Origin: Undaria pinnatifida
Lineage: Eukaryota > Sar > Phaeophyceae > Laminariales > Alariaceae
DNA: 64,000 nt
Direction: 5' to 3'
Assembly: GCA_012845835.1 (NCBI GenBank)
Contig: JABAKD010000029.1
Location: 15,355,453-15,419,452 of the forward strand
Part shown: one piece after another, positions 41,763 through 52,048 of the stretch
How positions within the stretch are numbered: the first letter of the stretch is position 1
Layout: each line of letters begins with the position of its first letter
Made by a program: the position numbers and the translations under genes
The notes under the pieces: model-generated
What the model was told of the DNA's origin: nothing
Database searches by the model: none
Seen by the model: only the letters and a program-made list of their open reading frames with translations

Positions 41763-44700
41763 ATGTCGGTCGCGAGTGAATCGGCGTTTCGAGCGTCGGC
41801 GTCGGCGGCTATATCCCAGGCGCCGCCGGCCATATCCCAGGGGCCGCCGGCACAAGATGGGGCTCCAGTCGTGCCGGGGGAAGAAGCGGAACCGGTGAGT
41901 GGGAGAACTATTTTCTTTGATACAACATCTCACAGATCAGATAGATCAGATAGATCCTCATTTAGTGATCTACCTGATAGTTTTTTCGGGGCATATGTTC
42001 CCCTTGTGTATCCCTGATTTTAATGTCCATGATGTTCACCCCTGAATGTTTTCCCTGCGTTCGTCGCTTCGCGCCTGGTGCGCCGCGGTGTCTGCCTGGC
42101 CGGTGAAAACCCAGAATGCTTCGTCCCAGCACTGCAGGCATGCGAGGGTCATACCACTATGGTATATACATAGTTGTATTGGGTCGGACTACCGCCGTGC
42201 ATGAGAATGTCTTGTGCGTTAATTGCACCCCACCAACACTTTATGCGAGGGTCTGTAGTTGTACCGTCGTACGACTCCTACGGCTATTCCTATACTATTC
42301 CTATAATGAGTATCCCCTCCCACCCCCCCTTTGGGCGCAACTGACGAACTGACGAACTGAGCCAGCAGGCAGATCCTTATTATTGGGAGGAGGGAGGCGA
42401 CCCGAATTTGGACTGGTGGGGGAAGATCAGGCACAACTTGCACTTCGGAGGAGTCAAAGCTATTGCCGGGGCAGAGTCCATAGGCGAGGTAAGCTATCAA
42501 GATTTGTTGTTCCGACGCTTTTCACGGGTTATGGCGCGGCCAGCGGATTGGGCCGGGAGAGTTTTTCAAAAACTCGCGTTTCGAGTCGGGTCGGGACTGG
42601 ACATGTTCGAAATATCACGGTCGGATCGGATTGGGTCACGAGGTTTTCAAATGTCGCGGGTCGGGTCGCGTCGGGTCGGGTCGGATCATCCTGGCCCGAC
42701 CCGACCCGACCCGCGAGAAGTGAGCCGTCCCTTGAAAAGTGATGAACATTTCCTGTCAAGCTTACCTAGTACCATTTATTCGACGCCATGACTGAAGCAA
42801 ACTGTGTCCGAGTATGAGACGAAGGGGATTATCCCTACATTGGTTGATTGCTCTACGTTGGTTGATAATCCCTACATTGCTTGATTGCTCTACGTTGGTT
42901 GATAATCCCTACATTGGTTGATTGCTCTACATTGGTTGACGGGGTTCGATTGGAGCAGGGGTAAGGTGTAACTCTTGGTGGATGTCAGCATGTTCTCGAA
43001 CAGCATTGAACTTTTCACGACACCTCATGGCGGTCATGCTTCATGCCCATATGCATGCCCATGGCAGTTCCGTGGAAGTCCCGTGGAAGTCCTATAGCAG
43101 TCCCAAGGGCGGTCCCATAGCACCCATGACAGTCCCGTGACAGTTCCATGGCAGTGTTCAAAGTGGTCCCATGTTGGTTCCATGGCAGTCCCATGTTGGT
43201 TCCATGGCAATCCCATAGCAGTGTGTGTCCATAGCAGTCCCATGGCAGCGTCCATGCTAGTTTTTTCAGAGGTATGTTTTTTTGCTGATATCCCAAAGGC
43301 CTTGTTTACGCTTTCCAGATTCGGCTCGGGGTATAGCGCAGCAGAGCCATGGCCTACCGTATAGCACGCACATCTTTTAAAACCCTTACGATCGCGGCCT
43401 CGGACGAGTTTCCTATCTGATTTTCTCGGTAGCAGGACAGATCACGATCTACTGTAGATAGTCTACACAAGTAGATAACCTGCAATCGATAATCTAAACA
43501 AGTAGATGACCTACAATAGATCAATAGATCAATAGATCAATAGATCAATAGATCAATATATCAATATATCAATATATCAATAGATCCATCCCATAGCTGC
43601 CGTCATGATATGTTGTGTAAGATCTGTTTATGTATGTTGAGTACAGATCCAGCATCGGAAGCATGTTCTAGATCATGCAGATCGTACGGTTCCCGCCCGG
43701 AAACGCGAGGTAGACTATGCAGATATTCCTGAAATATCTAAGATCATCGAGTGGGGAGAGTGCGAACGCCGGGCGATGCGTCTATGGACTACTGTTTCAT
43801 CTCGACAACCTCTTTCCGAAGCCATCATTTTATTTTCGTGTGCCCCCCTTGTATTACCGAAGAGCTGCTCAGAAATTGAGCGCGGGGCATGTGTTCGCTA
43901 ACGTGTTACAGCAGTCGCGGTATCGCCTTAGTGCGGTACCCTCTAGTTTAGGCTCCCAGCTTTTTGTTAGTGCGGTGAAATTGTGTTGGGGGAGAATCGG
44001 CTCAGAAATTGATCGCAGGGCGTGTGATCGCCAGCGTGTTACAGCAGCCGTGCTATCGCGTTAGTGCGGTATAAGCCCTTCAGTGCGAGGCCCCAGTTTA
44101 TTTACTGCGGTGAAAATGGCTTGTCGCGACCTCGTCCTACAGAGTACCGTGCTTTAGCGCGGGTATTGTCATCTGGCGAAGGGGGCGGACTAAGGAAGGG
44201 CTACGATTGTATTCGGTAGCTGCTCGATGTCTCCTCCGCATTTGCCGCCTTGGTGGCCTTGGTGCTGGTAGCTCGTCTTTCTGATTGCATAGATTATGTG
44301 GTGCTTGTCTTACTATGATCAAACTTTTATTTGTACATTAGGTGCTGCCCAAGAATAGAGATATTTTTGGAGTTGCAATGCCTGAACCTTCCGTCGACCA
44401 CGAAGTTGCACAAGTTACAACGTCATCAACCACCACAGTTAGCCACAGTACAATCAAGACGCAGCTTCCAAGAATTATTGTCGATCATTCAACTGGTCGA
44501 ACTCACAGCTGACTTGTTTGAAATAGTTTTTGTATTATACCGCAGCCGAAGTATCGAGCAGCCTGCACAGGGGATTATCGATCGGCCAGCAGATGGTACT
44601 ACTCACTTACTCACGGCTCACGTCTTTTGAAGTAGATTTACACGCATATCCTGGCATATCCTGCTTTGTGCTGTGTAACCCCTGTCCCAACCCTGGTGCT

Positions 44701-47194
44701 TGCTGTCATGTCTGCTGCTGTCACGTCTGCTGCTGTCATGTCTGCTGCTTGCTGTGTGCTGCTTTCTGTTCTGTGTGCTGTCTGCTGTCTAACGTATGGT
44801 GTCTGCTGTCTACTATGTGGTCTGTTCTGTGTAGGTGGTGGCCAATACTCTTGGACTCAATGACTCCGAGTTCCAATACGTCATCGATGCGCTGGAGTTG
44901 GACGAAATGCGCCGGGAGCGGGAGGAAAGGGACGCCGAAGATATGCGCCAGGTACAGCATACTTCGAAGTATGATATTATACTCTTACAACCAACAGTAT
45001 GATACGCTATTTTGACCAACGTAGGGCACGACATACGACATAGCTCTCGACATATAAATCCTTGCAGGACTTCCAAACGAAAAATTGACGAACACCCCTG
45101 ATGGTTTCAGGTTCAGTCGCTGAAGGCGACGCCAGCTGCTGGCCAGGTTACGGGGTTGTGTGTGTGTTTTTGCTGTGATTTGTAGCTTTTCTGATATCGT
45201 AGCTCTCGCTCTTTACCATCCATTTACGATCCATAGGGACTCGCGCTGGGGGATGGTTATATCTGCCTCCAACTGTGTGCGCGGATGGAAGGCGCATTTG
45301 GCGAAAAAGTAGACATTTGTGTTCGGATATTCTCGGCTGCTTCGAATGTTTGGCTCGGCTCGAAATGGGCATCTACATTTTTGGCCGCTGTGTAAATCGG
45401 AAGATATAGAAACTGCCTCACTTGTGATTTGTAATACTCTACTTACGAGCGAGGCAAGGTGCTAAGTTACAAGGCCGCCTAAAACAGAGGAACCACTGTT
45501 TTTAGCGGTGTGAAGGCCGTGTAAATGGCAAGCTGGCTTCGTAATTTCTAATGCTGTAATTGCGAGCGAAGCGAGCTGCTAAGTTCCAAGGCCGTCTGAA
45601 TAATTACAGGGGCCTCTTTCTAGCAGCTGGCTCAAGGCGGAGATGTGCCGTATGGCCAAAAAACTATGTAAACGACAACAGAGTTTTTGTTGCTATTCCT
45701 TCCACCGGCGTACACAGTTGACGAATTTTTCTTCAAGTATCCACCAGCTCGAGTTCCTCGTAGTAGGCTCACGGCTGCGGAAGCCGCGGGCATTTTTCAT
45801 TTGGATTGCGGAAGCGAATGTGTTTTTTCAAGCACGATCTCATAGCCGGACATACTGCTCGAGATGTTGTTGGAGTTGTGAAAATGTGCTGAGCTTTAGG
45901 CTTCATTTGTACCCCTCCGCTTGAGGCACTTGGGTACGAAACACGAACAAAGGTCCAGAGTGTGTGTTCCTGACATCTTATGTGTAGCATACTCGTAGAA
46001 TTTGGTGAAACACCAAGTATATACAAGACGCGAGGGCCCTATGCTATCGATACGCTATCCGATAGTCCATCTCGTGAATATCAGTGGACATTTGTAAGAC
46101 TGAACACTGGACACCGTGAAATCTCCAAAGTACAGCGGCCGATTACGGATTCAAGATTGGATATCGTCAATTCTCAAACGTACCGCGGCTCAATCCGGAT
46201 GTGACGGTGACTTGAGAGGTTATCCTATAACCCCAGAGGTTGGTTTCGAATAATTCTTGAACCAGATTATTCCTGGATAGCTTATCGATTTGCTAAAACC
46301 TCGCGAGGTCTCTACCTGGTATTGTATACCATATATCATATTGCACTGTAGTGCAGCGCCAATGGATGGCGTTGACTTGCCTGTCTGTCGGTGTTCTTAT
46401 ATATGGCTGTGTGGAGGCATGTACTTGCCGGACTGGTTCATGTTGACTTCCAACACCACCTGCGTAGAGTATTGCATTTATCTGATGCATTTAGACTTTC
46501 TGTTTTAGAGACCTTATCTTGGCCCCTTAAGAAGTGCACCCACCTTTTCGTTGACAAACCGCTTGGGATTTGTGTGGGATCATTTTTTGCAGTCGTACAC
46601 ATGCGGGTTAACTCCCACGGTACCTCATAGGGAATACCGGTACCACTTTAGTACCGCTACCGGATTTATCTGGATTGTGTTAACTTGCGAGCTGGACCGT
46701 CCCCATGCCCGTGCAGATGGCGCTTCAAGCAGAGGCAGCAACAAGCAAAGCCGCCCCAAAAGCATCTGGGCTTTCTGTTGTTGAGTGCCTGCCTTTTCCC
46801 CTTTCGAACTGCATTGAGGTTTTCGGGGGCACATTAGTCGGAATTTTGTACGGCATATTGTTTGCAGTAGTAAAAAGGGCTGACACCTTCGGTACCAGCT
46901 AGGGAATACCAGCATGGCATTACTAGTAGTAGCGCTATTGGAATCTTGACCGTTTTCTATTGACGTATGACTTTGACCTTCCCCGTGCCCTTGCAGATGG
47001 CGCTTCAAGCACAGGCAGCAGCAAACAAAGCCGCCCAAGAAGCAGGAGACAGAGACGCCGCGCAGGACGCGGGGTCAATCGAACTAGGGGATGCAAGGGT
47101 GTCCCTCGACGAAGGCGACGAGGCCGCCGTGTCCTCCCGCGAAGCGAGCGCTGTCGATATCCACCCTAACTTGGGCGGCGGGTCTCCAAGCTAG
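41763..47194 (+). CDS. predicted five-exon gene, unknown 200-aa protein
   Basis: I recognise no family. Exons: 41763-41894, 42369-42488, 44835-44951, 45111-45146 and 46997-47194. All junctions are phase 0 with GT-AG borders, and the spliced length is 603 nt including the stop. Residues 1-44 are Ala/Ser/Pro-rich (MSVASESAFRASASAAISQA). Residues 45-84 are aromatic (DPYYWEEGG, LDWWGKIRHNLHF). Residues 85-123 form an acidic/basic helix (DALELDEMRREREERDAEDM). Residues 136-200 are Ala-, Asp- and Glu-rich (MALQAQAAANKAAQEAGD) and end GGGSPS. The composition suggests a soluble, partly helical protein. The 36-base exon 4 and its weak donor GTTACG are the least certain; exons 2, 3 and 5 look strongest. 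Upstream or additional exons may be missing. A second, incomplete copy of the final exon lies at 46717. Confidence 0.5.
42580..42720. repeat. TCGGG pentanucleotide array, copy 1
   Basis: GGGTCGGGTCGG words on both strands meet at about 42690 to form a hairpin-like GGGTCGGG/CCCGACCC pair. Related to 48150-48345. Confidence 0.8.
42835..42945. repeat. TTGGTTGATTGCTCTACATTGG tandem repeat
   Basis: Three imperfect units of about 37 bp (GGTTGATTGCTCTAC and TTGGTTGATAATCCCTAC) in intron 2 of the predicted gene. Confidence 0.85.
43050..43260. repeat. CCATGGCAGTCCC degenerate minisatellite
   Basis: About 15 imperfect 12-15 bp units (CCATGGCAGTCC, CCATAGCAGTCC, CCATGTTGGTTC) in intron 2 of the predicted gene. 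Confidence 0.85.
43510..43580. repeat. GATCAATA repeat
   Basis: About eight units of ATAGATCA/ATATATCA in intron 2 of the predicted gene. Confidence 0.9.
43860..44110. repeat. ~120-bp direct repeat pair
   Basis: CTCAGAAATTGAGCGC...GTTACAGCAG...TTAGTGCGGTA at about 43868 recurs at about 43998 (CTCAGAAATTGATCGC). This explains the internally repetitive open frame at 43717-44064, which I do not call a gene. Confidence 0.75.
46717..46775 (+). pseudogene. duplicate of the last exon's 5' end
   Basis: After GTGCAG, the sequence ATGGCGCTTCAAGCAGAGGC matches exon 5 of the predicted gene (46997 onward) for about 50 bases and then diverges. The preceding ~200 bases of intron are duplicated as well (GGGAATACC, GTGCCCTTGCAG-like), with a 280-bp offset. 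It is either an alternative 3' exon or a relic of tandem duplication. Confidence 0.65.
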
Positions 47195-47590
47195 CGCTAT
47201 CGATGACAACGCTAGCGGGCCTCCATCCGTCTCTGCTGCTATAGTTGTTTTGCTTTTATTTTGGGCGGTTGCGTCTCTATGCACGGAATTATCATTGGAG
47301 CTGGTGTGGAGGAGCGGTTTTCGTCAAGCTAGCGCTGTTTTGGGCGAGGGCTATTGTTGTATTTAGTTGGACATTGCTCCACTTTTGGTGCGCGATGTTT
47401 GTAGTGCTGTTGTTGTTTGTTGCGAGTTTTTGTTCTGTGGCTCTTCCGTGATTGCCAGGGGAGGCTTGGGCGGTTTTGGGCGTCGCCTGGACGTCTATCC
47501 GGTTTCCGCACACCCGCGTTAGTTCGCGTAAGGCTACAATTTTGTTTTGGGAGAAGAAAGTTGACAAACCTTTACACGCTTTGAACTCAG

Positions 47591-47728
47591 ACGCCGTTCG
47601 TTGAAAAGCAAAAGGTTGACAAGAATATTTTAGAAGCTTTGCAGCTCACGGGGACGGTTGTGACATTCTTTGAGTTGAACGGGATCGCGAAAATTCCTGC
47701 TGGGACGGAACGCGTTGACGATGTGCCG
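47591..47728 (+). CDS. probable internal exon, unknown gene
   Basis: A 46-codon segment bordered by CTCAG| and |GTATGT encodes VEKQKVDKNILEALQLTG, then TVVTFFELNGIAKIPAGTE, an unbiased, protein-like composition. Both borders are phase 0. I could not connect it to neighbours: the predicted gene upstream ends in a stop at 47194, and the next good downstream frames are in the wrong phase. It may be part of an alternative transcript or of another gene. Confidence 0.4.
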
Positions 47729-48149
47729 GTATGTGCCAGGTTCCGGTATTTGTAAAAAGTGTTGCATTGAGTGTTTTTCTGTCGAAATTCAACTACAAGT
47801 TTTACTCTCACTATATTTAAGTGTTTGTTTGATCACCATGAAATGTTGCATCACCGGAAACCTTTTGAACCCTGCTGCGACCGTTGAAGGGTCTTGAAGG
47901 GTCTTGACACCTAAGGGTGAGACTGTACCTGGTAGGTATACAATAGGTGCTATCACTCGCGTAGGAAAAGCGATCACACTGTCACAACAGTACGAGTCAT
48001 CACGCCGCGCGCGCGCCGTTCATCTTCTCTCCTTGCCTTGAAACTGGGACATTTTCCCTACCCCCCTTTGTCCCCGGGCTGCTGCTTCGTGTGGCCGAGG
48101 CTGACATCGTTAGATCCTCACTTTTCGCACGGGTTTTCACGAGTCGGGT

Positions 48150-48345
48150 CGGTTTTCGGTATCCCAGTCGGATTGGATCAGGGTGACCCGACCCGACCCG
48201 ACCCGTGAGGTTTAAATCCCCCCGAAGCGACCCGACCCGATCCGTGATATTTCGTAAACCTCTTGACCCGACCCAACTTGACCCGCGAGTTCTTGAAAAC
48301 CTCGTGACCCGACCCGCGGGCCGGATCATGACCGGATCATGACCC
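48150..48345. repeat. CCCGA pentanucleotide array, copy 2
   Basis: Clusters of GACCCGACCCG are separated by ~40-bp spacers that include GTGATATTTCG and GTTCTTGAAAACCTCGTG. The same spacers occur, inverted, at 42545-42720 (CGAAATATCACGG; CACGAGGTTTTCAA). It is therefore a dispersed element family carrying the array, not a simple microsatellite. Confidence 0.8.
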
Positions 48346-48487
48346 GTGAATAGCCTGGATTATTTCGGCCATATTTCCTTTGAAGTCCCTAAACAGGCTA
48401 GCTAACCGCCCTGCCTAACCGGGCGTCTGCTTCGCACGAGGGCTGCTTGGTCTGTCCATTTCGACACATTCATTATCTTTTATTACG

Positions 48488-48727
48488 TTGGAAGACAGCA
48501 AAGTCATTTTCGAATTTCCCACGGCGCCTAAACAACCTCAACAAATCGGGGCTCCTTTCTCGCCACGCGTGCCCGAATCTCCATGTCCCGTGCCCCCCGT
48601 CCCGTCCGACAACCGGATTCTCCCAAAACCCCCTAAAATCACAATAAATGAAACGCGAATCTCCATGTCCGGTGCCCGCCCTCCCCCGTTCGACAGCTGG
48701 AATCTCCCAAAAAATCCCAGTAGTTAA
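48488..48727 (+). other. proline-rich ORF with internal duplication, doubtful
   Basis: An 79-codon frame with two copies of a GAATCTCCATGTCC...CCCAAAA segment. It is proline-rich and has no domain. No compatible splice junction links it to the 47591 exon. Confidence 0.15.
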
Positions 48728-48965
48728 AAGAGGAATCGTTGTCGACTTTTCTGCTTTTCACCAAAACGCACACGGCTGATGACCGTTAAAGATGCCCACC
48801 GGCACGCGAGTTGCTAGCGAGAGCTACAGAATCTTTGGTTCCTCATGGGTAGTAACGAAGACCACTGATAGGGACAGCTGACGCTATACCTACAATGGGA
48901 CCCGGAGGGTGCGCCAGCCAGCGTTGGGCTGCGAAAGCAACTGAGTTCAATCGACACACGACGCG

Positions 48966-49033
48966 TATGAAAATACGTGGAAGTGTGGTGAGCTAAAGCT
49001 TTATTTTTCCCCATCCGCCGGAGGATAAAAAAA
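48966..49033 (+). pseudogene. second copy of the TWKCGELKLYF C-terminal fragment
   Basis: Inverted relative to 37664-37730 and almost identical over about 68 bases, with the YENTWKCGELKLYFSPSAGG frame and a following stop preserved. The upstream sequence has no homology to the first copy beyond this point. Confidence 0.5.
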
Positions 49034-49588
49034 AAAAAGGAAGGTTCCTCAGGATGGTGCTCGCCCGCCCGGTAAGTGGGTCACAGTCCGCCGCATCACG
49101 GAGTTGAGATGGATGCATGCTGCGACATGATGGCATATGTGTGTGTGTCAACCATAGGTCGCGTGCTACGATAGAGATGCACCACTTTTTTTGCTGAGGT
49201 TCCTCAATTTGGGAGCTTAAGACATGTCAGTCTTGACCCCAAAAAACTGCTTTGATTTGGAGAAAAAAATAAAACTGCTACGTACCGGATGAAAAATCCC
49301 ATGGCCTATTGCTACACAACGAGAATCACGCTAAAAAAAGGATTTTTTCCCGACGATTTTGGACTAAGGAACCCCCTCATCGTCATTCACAAAAACAAAG
49401 AAACGGTACCTCTATCGTAGCACGCGGCTTTATCTTGATTATAGTGTGTGCATCATGTCTGTGTGTGCATCATGTGTATGCATGATGGACATAGACTATA
49501 GGGGACGTGTGTGCACGGAACATTGCGAGGCTCCTGACCTGCGGAGGAGCGATTTTTTTTCATGTATTTCTTCTAAGTTATAAACACG

Positions 49589-49639
49589 TCAGCTGCGAGT
49601 TCGATACAATTAGGATCGATACTCATCTTTGCAAGCTGC
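49589..49639. repeat. short dispersed repeat CAGCTG...GCAAGCTG, copy 3
   Basis: CAGCTGCGAGTTCGATAC, then ACTCATCTTTGCAAGCTG; shorter and more diverged than the other copies. No gene is seen between 49034 and 49810. Confidence 0.65.
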
Positions 49640-49810
49640 CCATTCTATACCCGAAGCCTGACTTTTGAGAACAAATTATGCGCTCTTCCTCCGTTGAACA
49701 ATCCCATCGCCCATAGGTACCAAACGAACCAAAAATAATATTCACGAGAGGTAGGCACTGAGAAACCCCTTGCTAGAGAACCCATCCCCACACTCTACGA
49801 TCCCCGCCTT

Positions 49811-52048
49811 TCACCCGTGGGGGTCGCTATCGCGGCAGCGGGGCGGCTGCTCACCATCGAGTTCCCCCCTCGGTCGTTTCCGACCTTTCACGATCTCCCT
49901 CTTTACCAAACTGTCCAATACACCGCTGCTGTTGTGCCAGGTGCTTGCAGTGTCCGCGACGACGGTGATTGGCACACCCCGTGCTGGCCTTATTGTTCTC
50001 CAGTCGTCTATTGCCCGTCCGTTGCGGACATTGACCATGCCAGCCTTAGCATGTTCCTTGCAGTACGCCGGTGTCTTGATGCCCTTCACGTTGAAACCCG
50101 GTCGCTTGCGGCAGGAGTCATGCGAGCAACGCTTGCCACGGACGTCCACCATGCCCTCGTCAGAGTGCTGCCTGCAGTACACCGGCGCCTTGTAACCCTC
50201 GAAATTAAAGTATGGCTGTTTCGTGCAGGAGTCATGCGAGCAACGCTTGCTGCGGACGTCTACCATGCCGTCCTCGGCGTGTTGCCTGCAGTACTTGACC
50301 GTCTTGCTGCCTTCGACATTAAAGCTTGGCTGCCGCAAGCAGGAGTCATAAGAGCAGAGCTTTCTGCGGACATCCATCATGCCCTCTGTGGCATGTTCCT
50401 TGCAGTACGCCGACGTCTTGCTCCCCAAAACGTATATTGCCCGTCCGTTGCGGACATTGACCATGCCAGCCTTAGCATGTTCCTTGCAGTACGCCGGTGT
50501 CTTGATGCCCTTCACGTTGAAACCCGGTCGCTTGCGGCAGGAGTCATGCGAGCAACGCTTGCCACGGACGTCCACCATGCCCTCGTCAGAGTGCTGCCTG
50601 CAGTACACCGGCGTCTTGTAACCCTCGAAATTAAAGTATGGCTGTTTCGTGCAGGAGTCATGCGAGCAACGCTTGCTGCGGACGTCTACCATGCCGTCCT
50701 CGGCGTGTTGCCTGCAGTACTTGACCGTCTTGCTGCCTTCGACATTAAAGCTTGGCTGCCGCAAGCAGGAGTCATAAGAGCAGAGCTTTCTGCGGACATC
50801 CATCATGCCCTCTGTGGCATGTTCCTTGCAGTACGCCGACGTCTTGCTCCCCAAAACGTTATAGCTTGCCTGTCTCGTGCATCTATCCTGCGAGCAACGC
50901 TTGGTGCGGACGTCTACCATGCCGTCCTCTGCGTGTTGCTTGCAATATATCGCCGCCCCGCCCTCAACATTGAAGCTCGGCTGCCTCGTGCAGGAGTCAT
51001 GGGAGCAGCGCTTATTAAGGACGTCCACCATGCCGTCTTCAGCATGTTGCTTGCAGTAAGCCGGGGTCTTCCTGCCGTCCACATTGAAGCAAGGACGACT
51101 CGTGCAGGAGTCGAACGAGCAGCGCTTGTACCCCATGTTCACCATCCCGTCCTCAGCATGCTGCTTGCAGAATAACGCCGCCTTGCCTCCCTCAAAATTG
51201 AAGAGCGGCCGTTTCCTGCAGAAGTCATGCGAGCAGCGCATGCTGCGGACGTCTACCATATCCTCCTGAGCATGTTGCGTGCAGTACAGCGCGGTCCTGC
51301 TGCCTTCAACATTAAAGCTCGGCTGCCTCATGCATTCACCATGCGAGCAACGCTTGCTGACGACGTTGACCATGCCATCCTCCGCATGTTGCTTGCAGTA
51401 CAGCGGCGTCTTGCTGCCGTCCACGTTAAAGTACGGACGACTCATGCAGGAGTCAAAAGAGCAACGCTTGTAGCCAACATTCACCATGCCGTCCTCAGCA
51501 TGCTGCTTGCAGTACAACGCCGTTTTGCTGCCTTCAACATTAAAATACGGGCGTCTCACGCAGGCGTCGTGCTTGCAATACTTTTTGCTGACGTCCACCA
51601 TGCCCTCCGCGACATGTTCCATGCAGTACACCGCCGTCTTGCTGCCCTCCGGACCAAAGCTGGGTTCCTTCTTGCAGGAGTCGTATGAGCAATCCTTGCT
51701 CATGACGTTTACCATCCCGTTCTCAGCATGTTGCTTGCAGTACACCGGTCTTTTGTTGCCGCCCACGACGCAAAAAACCGCAGTCAGTTGGCACTTCTGG
51801 TAGCGGCAAGTCTTCATTTTTGCCAGGGAGGTATGAACACGAAATGCCTCACGCAGCCCAGGAGTGCTGCGAGCACAGCTGGAGATTTCCGGGCCGGTGT
51901 ATGATGCACGCACACCTGTCGGTGATGGAATCGGCGTTGAACGCGGGTGTGAGGCAGGGATACTTTTTGCTTGGTTACCGTTAGTTGCCCATAACAAAGT
52001 CAGCCGGACGCAAACTGAAAACATGCCGTAAACAAATGTGTCCCCCAT
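49811..52048 (-). CDS. EsV-1-7 cysteine/histidine repeat protein, 745 aa, intronless
   Basis: The family includes the brown-algal developmental regulator IMMEDIATE UPRIGHT; its biochemical role is unsettled, and metal-binding modules are likely. From residue 80 to about 675 there are some 16 tandem ~38-residue units of the form C-x4-C-x16-C-x2-H followed by a 12-residue linker (for example CSHDSC, NVEGSKT, YCKQHAEDGMV). Unit 8 is one residue short in the x16 stretch and unit 13 lacks its first two cysteines. The N-terminal ~77 residues precede the repeats and include a weak hydrophobic stretch; Met78 (at 51817, within AAAATGA) is an alternative start directly before the first repeat. The last ~70 residues are basic (REIVKGRKRPRGE), possibly a nuclear signal. 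A 426-bp in-frame duplication created four of the units. Confidence 0.9.
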   Translation of the reverse strand: MGDTFVYGMFSVCVRLTLLWATNGNQAKSIPASHPRSTPIPSPTGVRASYTGPEISSCARSTPGLREAFRVHTSLAKMKTCRYQKCQLTAVFCVVGGNKRPVYCKQHAENGMVNVMSKDCSYDSCKKEPSFGPEGSKTAVYCMEHVAEGMVDVSKKYCKHDACVRRPYFNVEGSKTALYCKQHAEDGMVNVGYKRCSFDSCMSRPYFNVDGSKTPLYCKQHAEDGMVNVVSKRCSHGECMRQPSFNVEGSRTALYCTQHAQEDMVDVRSMRCSHDFCRKRPLFNFEGGKAALFCKQHAEDGMVNMGYKRCSFDSCTSRPCFNVDGRKTPAYCKQHAEDGMVDVLNKRCSHDSCTRQPSFNVEGGAAIYCKQHAEDGMVDVRTKRCSQDRCTRQASYNVLGSKTSAYCKEHATEGMMDVRRKLCSYDSCLRQPSFNVEGSKTVKYCRQHAEDGMVDVRSKRCSHDSCTKQPYFNFEGYKTPVYCRQHSDEGMVDVRGKRCSHDSCRKRPGFNVKGIKTPAYCKEHAKAGMVNVRNGRAIYVLGSKTSAYCKEHATEGMMDVRRKLCSYDSCLRQPSFNVEGSKTVKYCRQHAEDGMVDVRSKRCSHDSCTKQPYFNFEGYKAPVYCRQHSDEGMVDVRGKRCSHDSCRKRPGFNVKGIKTPAYCKEHAKAGMVNVRNGRAIDDWRTIRPARGVPITVVADTASTWHNSSGVLDSLVKREIVKGRKRPRGELDGEQPPRCRDSDPHG
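50009..50860. repeat. 426-bp in-frame tandem duplication within the EsV-1-7 gene
   Basis: The copies are 50009-50434 and 50435-50860. They differ at very few positions, such as GGCGCCTTG against GGCGTCTTG (Ala/Thr). The length is 142 codons, so the frame is kept. The breakpoint falls inside a repeat unit and produces the hybrid unit that lacks the first cysteine pair (NGRAI joined to YVLGSKT). Confidence 0.95.

Noticed and set aside
43717..44064. 115-codon plus-strand frame
   Set aside because: It is built on a ~130-bp direct repeat and lies in an intron of the predicted gene; no protein features.
49817..51175. 452-codon plus-strand frame
   Set aside because: It is antisense to the EsV-1-7 gene; the regular Cys/His spacing lies on the minus strand, so this frame is a shadow.
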